Shown piece after piece: positions 17,372 through 23,929 of a DNA stretch of 40,008 nucleotides. The notes below the pieces were generated by a model that had not been told where the DNA came from, ran no database searches, and worked only from the letters and a program-made list of their open reading frames with translations. Position 1 is the stretch's first letter. Each line of letters starts with the position of its first letter. A program made the translations under genes and the position numbers. The stretch is taken from NCBI GenBank assembly GCA_026394555.1, contig JAPKXZ010000002.1, forward strand, positions 1 through 40,008, written 5' to 3'. This DNA comes from Methanothrix sp. Lineage in GTDB: Archaea; Halobacteriota; Methanosarcinia; Methanotrichales; Methanotrichaceae.

Positions 17372-18088
17372 ATGATAGTTCGATTCATGCTTGATGGCAT
17401 AGTTAGGGGAGGATCATACAGCAAAGAGAATGGCATAATCTCCAGGGGGGAAGTGCTAAGATTGGACGAAGTATTCCTTCTGCCTCCCTGCCAGCCGACG
17501 AAGATCGTCTGTGTGGGCTTAAATTACGTAAAACATGCCCAGGAGCTGAAGATGCCCCTTCCCGAGGAGCCCATTCTCTTCTTGAAGCCTCCTTCTGCCA
17601 TCCTGGACCCGGATGGGCATATCGTCTATCCTGCTTCCAGCAGCCAGGTGGACTACGAAGGCGAGCTGGCGGTAGTTATTGGAAAGCGCTGCAAAAATAT
17701 CCAGGCAGAAGAGGCGGAGAAGTACATCCTGGGCTACACCTGCTTCAACGATGTGACGGCCCGTGATTTGCAGCGCAAGGATGGTCAGTGGACGCGTGCC
17801 AAGAGCTTCGACACCTTTGCCCCCTTCGGCCCCTGGATCGCTAAAATAGATCCCGCTGACGCGGATATTGAGACACGCGTTAACGGAAAAGTGGTGCAGA
17901 AGTCGAACACCTCCGATCTGATCTTCGACGTGCCGAAATTGGTGCAGTTCATAAGCGGGGTCATGACTCTTGAGCCGGGTGATGTGATTGCCACGGGCAC
18001 GCCCCCGGGCGTGGGGCCGCTGAAAAAGGGAGATGCGGTGGAAGTTGATATCGAGGGGATCGGGGTGCTGAGGAACTTTGTGGTGTAG
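17372..18088 (+). CDS. Fumarylacetoacetate hydrolase family protein
   Basis: A 238-residue member of the FAH family (bacterial/archaeal FAHD1-like branch). It has an N-terminal beta-strand cap, then KIVCVGLNYVKHAQEL, the metal-ligand region VDYEGELAVVIGKRCKN (E-x-E), [20 protein letters not shown], the [11 protein letters not shown] loop, and the final [29 protein letters not shown] motif. Members hydrolyse or decarboxylate acylpyruvates, oxaloacetate or ring-cleavage products; the substrate is not decidable. A truncated copy of its 3' half occurs at 21659-21966. Confidence 0.92.
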   Translation: MIVRFMLDGIVRGGSYSKENGIISRGEVLRLDEVFLLPPCQPTKIVCVGLNYVKHAQELKMPLPEEPILFLKPPSAILDPDGHIVYPASSSQVDYEGELAVVIGKRCKNIQAEEAEKYILGYTCFNDVTARDLQRKDGQWTRAKSFDTFAPFGPWIAKIDPADADIETRVNGKVVQKSNTSDLIFDVPKLVQFISGVMTLEPGDVIATGTPPGVGPLKKGDAVEVDIEGIGVLRNFVV

Positions 18089-18133
18089 CAAGATTGAGGA
18101 AACAGCCAAATAGCTTGACGATAGATACCAAAG

Positions 18134-18751
18134 ATGACTATGAAGCTGAAAGTTAAGATTGCCGGTCCTAAAGTGCATGGTGTAGGCTACAGATACTTTT
18201 TGATGAGCAACGCCATAGACTTGGGTCTCAAGGGCTTTCACGCTCGCAATAGGACGGGCGAGAATGGGCCAGAGGTAACAGCCCTGGTCGAAGGCAATGA
18301 AGAAACAATCGCAGATTTTAAGAAGCTGGTAGAGACCCAAAAACCTGACCATTCCCAAGTATCGAGCATTGTCTTTGAGGACTATGAGGGCGATATTATG
18401 AGGACCAGCGAGTATGCCTTTGTTTGCACAAATATACAGCTAAACAAGGCAATCCCGCTACTCCTGGATATGAGAGACAACCTCAAAGAGATGACGGGTG
18501 ATCTGAAAGAGTTGAAGGGTGATATAAAAGAGTTAAAGGGTGATATAAAAGAGTTAAAGGGTGATATGAAAGCAGTGCGGAAGAATACCGATATCATCCC
18601 TCAAATCGGGGAAGACATCAAGGCCGTGAAAGCGAATACGAGTGAGGTCACGGAAGAGATCAAAGGCATGAGGGAAGACATTCAACCAGGATATGCCAGG
18701 CAAATGCAGGCCGATGTCAGAGCGATAAAGGAACGCTTGGGTATGCAGTGA
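18134..18751 (+). CDS. Acylphosphatase-like domain fused to a heptad-repeat coiled coil
   Basis: A 205-residue protein. Residues 1-100 are acylphosphatase-like: KVKIAGPKVHGVGYRYFLM contains the phosphate-loop arginine equivalent (GxV.GVGYR), then FHARNRTGENGPEVTALVEG at the position of the catalytic asparagine. A helical part follows from about 112, with four seven-residue repeats (GDLKELK, GDIKELK twice, GDMKAVR) and a long amphipathic tail. The repeats are nearly identical at DNA level (21-base unit, 18498-18570). This fusion is not the usual single-domain 90-residue enzyme, so a regulatory or scaffold role is possible. Two further copies of the N-terminal part lie at 20.6 and 21.5 kb. Confidence 0.7.
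   Translation: MTMKLKVKIAGPKVHGVGYRYFLMSNAIDLGLKGFHARNRTGENGPEVTALVEGNEETIADFKKLVETQKPDHSQVSSIVFEDYEGDIMRTSEYAFVCTNIQLNKAIPLLLDMRDNLKEMTGDLKELKGDIKELKGDIKELKGDMKAVRKNTDIIPQIGEDIKAVKANTSEVTEEIKGMREDIQPGYARQMQADVRAIKERLGMQ
18498..18570 (+). repeat. 21-base tandem repeats encoding coiled-coil heptads
   Basis: The unit GGTGATATAAAAGAGTTAAAG is repeated about three and a half times in frame, coding for GDIKELK. Two central units are identical, which suggests recent slippage expansion. Confidence 0.8.
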
Positions 18752-18817
18752 GTTTGCCGCGAATCCAAAAAGAGGCCAGGGCTAATAGCTGGTGGCAATT
18801 CTGGAAGAGGAATTAAG

Positions 18818-19084
18818 ATGATCCCTAGTGATGTATATATCGGCGTCCTTTTTGTAGCCGCAATTTTTATGCTATTCCTAATAAGCCAAATACTTGAACA
18901 TGGAATTGGTAGAGTCGTCATGGCGGTTCTTGCAGAAGCGGCTATTATTATTGTAATCTTCGCTATTGGCTATTTTGTGAATCCCGCAGGAAAAATGGGT
19001 TCGTTATTCGCAATTGTTTTCTCAATTGCTTCGGTGATAATTTTATGGGGAACATGGAAGGAAGTAATTCGATATGGAAAATAA
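18818..19084 (+). CDS. Small three-helix membrane protein, unknown
   Basis: An 88-residue protein that is almost wholly hydrophobic: three predicted transmembrane helices (about residues 7-25, 32-52 and 60-80) and a short basic C-terminus (WKEVIRYGK). GGAAGAGGAATTAAG precedes the ATG. No family recognised. It sits between the acylphosphatase/coiled-coil gene and the islet beginning at 19089, whose left inverted repeat overlaps the 3' flank of this gene. Confidence 0.55.
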   Translation: MIPSDVYIGVLFVAAIFMLFLISQILEHGIGRVVMAVLAEAAIIIVIFAIGYFVNPAGKMGSLFAIVFSIASVIILWGTWKEVIRYGK

Positions 19085-19088
19085 CTAA

Positions 19089-19132
19089 GTGAAACGGCTG
19101 CGGCGCACCCGCGGGGCGAGCTAGCGAGGTAT
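19089..19132 (+). repeat. Left arm of an imperfect inverted repeat bounding a 0.4-kb islet
   Basis: GTGAAACGGCTGCGGCGCAC and the following ~20 bases pair with 19444-19487. The outer 25 bases match at 23 positions and the match continues more weakly inward. Confidence 0.6.
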
Positions 19133-19139
19133 TGCGATA

Positions 19140-19268
19140 ATGGCAACTGTTGAAGTTCAAAAAGAGGATGTATTGGCGGCTTATGCAGATGAGCAGTATA
19201 GGAAGCTCCAGAAAGAGAAGGATCAATACATATCACTTGATGAGTATTGCACCAAACGTGGCATTTAG
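19140..19268 (+). CDS. Small antitoxin-like ORF
   Basis: A 42-residue ORF starting at ATG 19140 and reading MATVEVQKEDVLAAYADEQY, then RKLQKEKDQYISLDEYC and TKRGI. It is short, acidic and helix-rich with an ISLDEYC motif, resembling small archaeal antitoxin-type proteins. No matching toxin gene is visible downstream: the following bases read FLEEGDRTALDNGIIS and a lysine-rich end in another frame. It lies within the inverted-repeat islet 19089-19487. Function inferred weakly from form only. Confidence 0.4.
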   Translation: MATVEVQKEDVLAAYADEQYRKLQKEKDQYISLDEYCTKRGI

Positions 19269-19443
19269 ATTCTGTTATTCCTAACTTAGCCGCGATAAAG
19301 CTAAGTTCATGGCGCAAGAAGCGATTTCTGGAAGAGGGGGATCGTACAGCGCTCGATAATGGCATTATCTCCAGCAAGCAGGTGCCAAAAAGACGCAAGA
19401 AAAAAGGATAAATGATTGTACTGGAGTCAATTTATTATTTTGA

Positions 19444-19487
19444 ATACCCAGTAGCTCTGCTGCGCGGCTGCGCCGCCGCCGTTTCAC
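19444..19487 (-). repeat. Right arm of the inverted repeat bounding the 0.4-kb islet
   Basis: The reverse complement begins GTGAAACGGCGGCGGCGCAG, matching the arm at 19089. The arms enclose about 310 bases. Confidence 0.6.
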
Positions 19488-19636
19488 CTGATTTCACAAC
19501 AATATAATCTGTTGTTAATCAATTTCTGATGATTGGGTTTCTTGAATAAAATAGATGCACCCGTATGGAAAACCTTAAAATGATGCATTGGTAACACTAT
19601 TTCAGGTGAGATGAAATCAAAGGAGATAAGATATAA

Positions 19637-20467
19637 TTGGCAATTGATTGGAATCAAGTTTCAAGCACTATTACGGCAATTGCAACAGTTGGACTTGCTA
19701 TTTACGCCTATAAATCCTTCAAAGGCGTTAAGGATCAAATGGACTTAGTATATAAACAATCTGTAGATATGAAACGACAAGCAGATGCAATGGAAATTCA
19801 ATCTAAATTTATTAGAAACCAATCAGATGCTATGGCAAAACAAGCAGATATTATGGATAGCCAAACTGACTTTGTCCGCGACCAATCTTTTGCCATCCAA
19901 AATCAGGCAAAGACAATGTTAGAACAAGCCGAGGCCATGAAAAGCCAATCAGATTCTATGAAAAAGCAGTCAAATCTTATGCTAGAAAATATGGAGTATG
20001 ATCGATTGGTAAAAAAATATGAAAGAGTCAACAGAGAAATGGTCAAATTAGTAGGACCGTTATTTGAAAGAAAGAATGATATAAATATATTTTCGTTGAA
20101 ATATAAGCGTTCAGTAAGAATAGTTGTATCACCAACATCAAGAGTTCCAGATCCAAGTCCAAATACTCTAATTTATGACTTCGTATCATTTTGGGATTCG
20201 ATCGAACAAAACATGTATCTTAATAGATCCTCTGAATTTCAAACTGTTTTTAGTAGTTATTCTGTCTATGTAAGAGACTATTTCCAGAAAGCAGAAAGCG
20301 GCGCTGATGAAAAGCGGAAACAAGATCTTGAAGATATTTTCAATAGAAATAGGAAACCAGAATTTATTCGTGAAATAGAAATAAGACACTTGGAGCTTTC
20401 AACTGAGCTCAAGGACATAGAAAGCCAACTTAGCATGAAAATATCTGAAGAAAAAAAAGTCCTCTGA
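19637..20467 (+). CDS. Membrane-anchored long coiled-coil protein, A+T-rich
   Basis: A 276-residue protein starting at TTG 19637 with AGGAGAT nine bases upstream. One N-terminal transmembrane helix (STITAIATVGLAIYAYKSF) is followed by about 90 residues of Gln/Met/Asp-rich helix with repeating phrases (QSDAMAKQADIMDSQ, MKSQSDSMKKQSNLM), then a globular C-terminal part of about 140 residues with a second coiled coil. The codons are strikingly richer in A and T than in the neighbouring genes, suggesting recent acquisition. This architecture is common among membrane-tethered phage- or defence-island-associated proteins of unknown role. No enzymatic motif seen. Confidence 0.65.
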   Translation: MAIDWNQVSSTITAIATVGLAIYAYKSFKGVKDQMDLVYKQSVDMKRQADAMEIQSKFIRNQSDAMAKQADIMDSQTDFVRDQSFAIQNQAKTMLEQAEAMKSQSDSMKKQSNLMLENMEYDRLVKKYERVNREMVKLVGPLFERKNDINIFSLKYKRSVRIVVSPTSRVPDPSPNTLIYDFVSFWDSIEQNMYLNRSSEFQTVFSSYSVYVRDYFQKAESGADEKRKQDLEDIFNRNRKPEFIREIEIRHLELSTELKDIESQLSMKISEEKKVL

Positions 20468-20649
20468 GTAGCGTTTCAAGTTGCTTGGCTCATGAAATTT
20501 CCTCATAGCTATTGATTTTAATGATTTAGTGGATAGGGAAAATAGGGTTCCTCGCTGTTATTGGTGGTCAAGGGGCAAATTTTATTAATATCATTTCGAA
20601 GTTGTCTTGGAAAAAACCAAATAGCTTGCCGATGCATATCAAGGGTGAC

Positions 20650-20970
20650 ATGAAGCAGCAAGCCAAGATAACCGGTCCCAAAGTACATGATGTGGGCTAT
20701 CGCATATTCCTGATGGAGGCGGCAATGGATTGCGGAGTGCACAGAATTTCTGCCTGCTGGTGGGAGGAAGATCGCCCGCAAACACTCATCTGCCTGGTTG
20801 AGGATGAGGAGGCAAGAATCACCGCCTTCCAGAAGTTCATAAAGAGCCATAAGCCGGTGCAAGCTGAGGTATCGGCTATCACTTGGGAAGATTACGATGG
20901 CGAAGTGATGCACATCAGCGAATTTGCCCAGATCTGCACTTGCATGGTTCTTCAAAGGCTATTTGTGTAG
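20650..20970 (+). CDS. Divergent acylphosphatase-like protein (second copy)
   Basis: The frame is open from 20602, but ATG 20650 (after AAGGGTGAC) matches the start of the related copies and gives 106 residues: [22 protein letters not shown]. The fold follows an acylphosphatase: GVGYR-type loop replaced by DVGYR, then an altered central part (ACWWEEDRPQTLICLVEDEE) where the catalytic Asn motif should be. The C-terminus ends CTCMVLQRLFV with no coiled coil. The catalytic asparagine is not evident, so enzymatic activity is doubtful. Its 5' flank (about 50 bases before the ATG) is nearly the same as that of the copy at 21510. Confidence 0.6.
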   Translation: MKQQAKITGPKVHDVGYRIFLMEAAMDCGVHRISACWWEEDRPQTLICLVEDEEARITAFQKFIKSHKPVQAEVSAITWEDYDGEVMHISEFAQICTCMVLQRLFV

Positions 20971-21039
20971 ACGATTTCTTTGAAGAAGGCATAGTTCATC
21001 GAAATGCGAGAAGTCTCTATAGCCAGTGGATGATGGTTT

Positions 21040-21180
21040 TGTTAGTTCGTCGCTCTGTGCGTACTCTGTGAACTTTGTGTCTCTGTGGTGGATTAGTCGT
21101 TAGCCACTGGTTATAACCAATGGTTTACGGAATAGAACCACAGAGTCGCAGAGCGCACGGAGGACGAACGAACGGAGATT
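21040..21180. repeat. Foldback element with a palindromic centre
   Basis: GTTCGTCGCTCTGTGCGTACTCTGTG... on the left pairs imperfectly with ...CACAGAGTCGCAGAGCGCACGGAGGACGAAC on the right. In the middle, CCACTGGTTA at 21104 meets TAACCAATGG up to 21123, a near-perfect 20-base palindrome with one mismatch. No coding function seen. It lies directly before a gene scrap and may be an intergenic foldback repeat. Confidence 0.6.
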
Positions 21181-21266
21181 ACTTCTCTTTCGATCTGCCC
21201 TCAAACTCCTGGAACGTGCGCAGTGCGAAGACCGGCACCTTCGTCTGGCCGATGATGGCGACTATG
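21179..21266 (-). pseudogene. 3' scrap of an unidentified gene
   Basis: On the minus strand one frame reads KDAVFIVAIIGQTKVPVFAL and then RTFQEFEGRSKEK to a stop at 21179-21181. The peptide is protein-like, with a hydrophobic strand followed by a charged end. It is out of frame with the adjacent GHMP-kinase scrap. I do not recognise the family. Confidence 0.35.
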
Positions 21267-21515
21267 AACACCGCATCCTTGGACCATCGTCCTCGCTCGC
21301 CCCCGCGCGTGCAGCCCCGGCCATGTGCACCTTCAGCCCCTCGTTATCCACCTTTGTCTCAATGGCAATCTCCAGCCCCAAAGGCTCAATAAGCTTGGCT
21401 ACCTCTTCTCGGCTGCGGTCGGTTACGATGGCAATGGAGGGGCCTACCGAGCTCATGCCCACGAACTGCAGGCCGCTCTCCCGCAAAAGGCTCATGTGCC
21501 GATTGAAGATGTCTT
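21262..21515 (-). pseudogene. C-terminal scrap of a beta-RFAP synthase-like GHMP protein
   Basis: The minus strand reads IFNRHMSLLRESGLQFVGMS, then SVGPSIAIVTDRSREEVAKL and a KVDNEGLKVH end. This matches the C-terminus of beta-ribofuranosylaminobenzene 5'-phosphate synthase, an enzyme of methanopterin synthesis, which has a GxxGMSSFGPTVYA motif. The N-terminal two thirds are absent: the frame runs into the acylphosphatase copy at 21510. It is a stranded end of a translocated gene; a functional copy is expected elsewhere in a methanogen. Confidence 0.55.
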
Positions 21516-21966
21516 GGAAACAAACAAATAGCTTGCCGATACAGATCAAGGGCGACATGAAGCAGCAAGCCAAGATTACCGGTCCCAAAGTGCATGATGT
21601 GGGCTATCGCATATTCCTGATGAGCAATGCCATAGACTTGGGTCTCAAAGGCTTCCAGGCTTCAACGATGTGACGGCCCGTGATCTGCAGCGCAAAGATG
21701 GTCAGTGGACGCGTGCCAAGAGCTTCGATACCTTTGCCCCCTTTGGCCCCTGGATCGCCAAAATAGATCCCTTTGACGCGGATATTGAGACGCGCGTCAA
21801 CGGAAAGGTGATGCAGTTCATAAGCGGAGTCATGACTCTTGAGCCGGATGATGTGATTGCTACGGGCACGTCCCCCAGGAGTGGGGCCTCTGAAAAAGGG
21901 AGATGCGGTGGAAGTAGCGATCGAGGGGATTGGGGTTCTGAGGAATTTTGTGGTGTAGCAAGATTG
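21510..21966 (+). pseudogene. Chimera: acylphosphatase 5' part joined to the FAA-hydrolase 3' half
   Basis: Bases 21510-21658 repeat the leader and first codons of the acylphosphatase-like genes ([20 protein letters not shown]). At the GGCTTC junction near 21655 the sequence changes to a copy of the FAA-hydrolase gene corresponding to 17742-18096. Relative to the intact gene it lacks 48 bases (17900-17947), exactly one repeat interval between two GTGCAG-containing direct repeats. A one-base insertion near 21870-21880 then breaks the frame before the GDAVEV end. Homology continues past the stop codon. Neither fused part can make an active enzyme. Confidence 0.8.
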
Positions 21967-22217
21967 GGTCGTGAACCTCTAATAGGTTTTAATTTTGTGA
22001 TGTGGAAAAGTCAATAATTCACTCAAGCTCCAGATATGATCGATCAAGCCAGCATGTTTCGCGGGGCAGTTCAATTTTATTTTCCCCTGACATCCCTATA
22101 CTTTAGAGAGCGATGTTTTCGGCAGTAGTTGAAGTTTGCAAAATATAAAGTCAGGAGATTCGGATTGTGGAAGATGCTGCATAGCAAATGGTTGAACGAT
22201 AATCCTGTTTGAGGTAT
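21967..22217. other. Intergenic stretch without recognisable genes
   Basis: About 250 bases downstream of the FAA-hydrolase copy. I see no ORF with protein-like sequence, no tRNA and no strong repeat in it. Confidence 0.4.
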
Positions 22218-22281
22218 TCAGAGCAGATTTTTAATGGCCTCGGAGATGCTCCAAACTCTTATGAGATCGGAATCTCTTATT
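22218..22281 (-). pseudogene. vapC: C-terminal half of the split vapC toxin gene
   Basis: On the minus strand, directly outside the left end of the TnpB element, one frame reads IRDSDLIRVWSISEAIKNLL and stops at 22218-22220. This is the typical PIN-toxin ending (…I-K-VWSISEAI…) that is missing from the vapC fragment on the other side of the element. The two parts were one gene before insertion. Confidence 0.75.
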
Positions 22282-22355
22282 TTATCTCGTTGGGGTACAG
22301 GGGTAGAGAAGACCCCAGACTTCAGGCTGGGGATGAATCGTACCCCTTCATGATT
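22281..22355 (+). repeat. Left end of the TnpB element (copy A)
   Basis: Shared with 29661-29736 (same strand) and in part with 28876-28907 (minus strand). It contains the CCCCAGACTTCAGGCTGGGG hairpin and a GGGGTA...TACCCC outer stem. Confidence 0.8.
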
Positions 22356-22416
22356 ACTTTCGCTGCGCACTAATTGACTTAATATAGCAATGGTGCGACC
22401 ATATTATGTTAATATG

Positions 22417-23079
22417 AAAACTGCCTACAAGTTCCGGCTATATCCAAACAGGCAACAAGAAGCACAATTGGCCTTAACGCTGGATACCTGTAGGCATCTT
22501 TGGAATAAAGCACTTGCTGATCGCAAAAATGCCTGGGAACGCGAAGGTATAACTCGATCTTACGAAGATCAGGCAGCTTTGCTGGTCTTTGAGAAACAGT
22601 CTAATCACAACCTCAATGCAGTCCATTCTCAGGTCGAACAGGATGTCTTGAGGAGGCTTCAGAAATCCGTTGATAACTTCTTTCGAAGAGTTCGCGAAGG
22701 GGCTCGAAAAAAAGGCTACCCCAGGTTCAAGTCCATTAACCGTTATAGCTCGGTTACCTATCCCCAGTCAGGGTTCAAATTGAACGGCTCTCTGCTGATA
22801 CTCTCAAAAATTTCCGGCGGCATTAGAACCTTTGTGCATAGGCCTATTGCGGGCAGGATCAAAACCGTGGTATTGGTAAATCCCTATAACACTAGCCAGA
22901 GATGTTCTGCTTGTGGTGAGATCGTGCCCAAAAAGCTGAAAGATAGGGTACATATCTGCTCTCGGTGTGGTCTCATAATCTGCCGAGATCTCAATGCAAG
23001 CATGGGAATCAGAACCCTCGGACTGAGGGGGATAGCCTGTGGAGAACCGACCTATGGCTTTGGCCTATGTACAAAGTAA
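22417..23079 (+). pseudogene. tnpB: TnpB, RuvC nuclease core deleted
   Basis: A 220-codon frame (also open from ATG 22390). It starts MKTAYKFRLYPNRQQEAQL, then QVEQDVLRRLQKSVDNFFRR and KKGYPRFKSINRY, the normal N-terminal third of TnpB. It then jumps from PIAGRIKTVVLVNPYNTSQ straight to the zinc finger CSACGEIVPKKL...CSRCG and CRDLNASMGI. Full-length TnpB is about 370-400 residues. The missing part holds the first two RuvC acidic motifs, so the protein cannot be an RNA-guided nuclease. The junction is in frame. Confidence 0.85.
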
Positions 23080-23196
23080 GCGTCGGTTCGTTGAAGCAGG
23101 AAGCCCCATCCTTTAGGGTGGGGAGTGGCTTTGGCCTATGTACAAAGTAAGCGTCGGTTCGTTGAAGCAGGAAGCCCCATCCTTTAGGGTGGGGAG
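23055..23196 (+). repeat. Perfect 71-bp tandem duplication of the tnpB end and right-end hairpin
   Basis: Bases 23055-23125 and 23126-23196 are identical. Each contains the last tnpB codons (TYGFGLCTK), the spacer, and the CCCCATCCTTTAGGGTGGGG hairpin. Two right-end hairpins are therefore present in series, which is not seen in the other element copy. Confidence 0.9.
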
Positions 23197-23538
23197 GAAG
23201 TCACCATTTGTGATCAGGACTGCTGCGGTATGAAGACAAGTTGCAGCATGAACCACATCAGATGCCTTACCTTCAGGAAAGAATGGCTTGCATCTTTGTA
23301 CCTCGTCTTCGGACTGATCAGTCAAAATAACCCGGCTCTTCATGTAGAAGAAGACATATTGTGCATCAAGTTGCTGAGCATACTTCTCATACTCCGCAAG
23401 CAAAGATTTGTTGGCAACCAGTTCGAAAGAGCCATCCAGGAGGACAGAGAGAAGTTCCGAACTCTTCGTCCAAACGCTCTTTACCGCCGCAATAAATAGA
23501 TTGGAGTCAATCAAGAACCTTGTACATCTTTCTGGCAA
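23113..23538 (-). pseudogene. vapC: VapC-like PIN toxin, N-terminal part ending in the TnpB element
   Basis: A PIN-domain ribonuclease toxin: FLIDSNLFIAAVK (first Asp), LLAEYEKYA (Glu), and SDVVHAATCLHTAAVLITNGDF (Asp). After ITNGDF the frame enters the right end of the TnpB element at 23204 and gains a foreign end (LPTLKDGASCF...). The authentic C-terminus lies beyond the element at 22218-22281. The start is a TTG at 23538 or an internal TTG nearer the LIDSN motif. It overlaps the abrB-type antitoxin gene by about 30 bases, as usual for such operons. PIN acids are present, so partial activity is not excluded. Confidence 0.8.
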
Positions 23539-23767
23539 CTCTGTTTCCCTCTTCGTCCATCTCTTTTTGGAGCTTGTCGAGGTCTACGGACTTGGCGCGC
23601 TCAATCGCATCCTGAATCATGGATCGCACATCTACTTTTCTAATTAGAATTGTGTCCGGCCCGACCTCGTCCACAACAAATTCATCTCCAGGAACGATTT
23701 TCATCTTGCGCCTGATCTCGTTAGGTAGGACCATTCTGCCTTTTTCATCAACTTTGGTAAACGGCAC
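23507..23767 (-). CDS. AbrB/SpoVT-type antitoxin (partner of the split VapC)
   Basis: An 86-residue protein. The N-terminal swapped-hairpin DNA-binding domain reads TKVDEKGRMVLPNEIRRKM, then VPGDEFVVDEVGPDTILIRK, the AbrB/MazE signature. A helical C-terminus (IERAKSVDLDKLQKEMDEEG) would bind and block the toxin. Such antitoxins repress their own operon. The gene appears complete and overlaps the broken vapC. With its toxin split, the module is probably relaxed or being lost. Confidence 0.88.
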   Translation of the reverse strand: MPFTKVDEKGRMVLPNEIRRKMKIVPGDEFVVDEVGPDTILIRKVDVRSMIQDAIERAKSVDLDKLQKEMDEEGNRVARKMYKVLD

Positions 23768-23929
23768 GTTACACTATTCCCCCTAATTCCACTAATGGGC
23801 TGATTCAATTTTAACCTTGCGATCGTCAAAAGGATAATCCTAATGGAGTCTACCTGCCGATATCGCATGGTCTCCCTGGTGGTGCTAGACGCTCGCCCTG
23901 CATAAACAGCTCCCCGAAATCGGCACGCC

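Larger units (their letters stand above)
22281..23204 (+). mobile_element. Internally deleted IS200/IS605-type TnpB element inserted in vapC
   Basis: The left end begins about 22281 with TTTATCTCGTTGGGGTACAG and a hairpin (CCCCAG...CTGGGG at 22313-22332). The right end contains CCCCATCC-TTTA-GGGTGGGG (8-bp stem) and finishes near 23204 with GGAAGTCAC. The ends were defined by comparing this copy with the one at 28756-28907 and the left end at 29661. The element carries only a tnpB gene, no tnpA. Its insertion separates the two vapC parts. No target duplication is expected for this family. Confidence 0.8.

Noticed and set aside
17519-18358. Minus-strand frame of 279 codons across the FAA-hydrolase and acylphosphatase genes
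   Set aside because: It crosses two well-supported plus-strand genes and has no protein family character.
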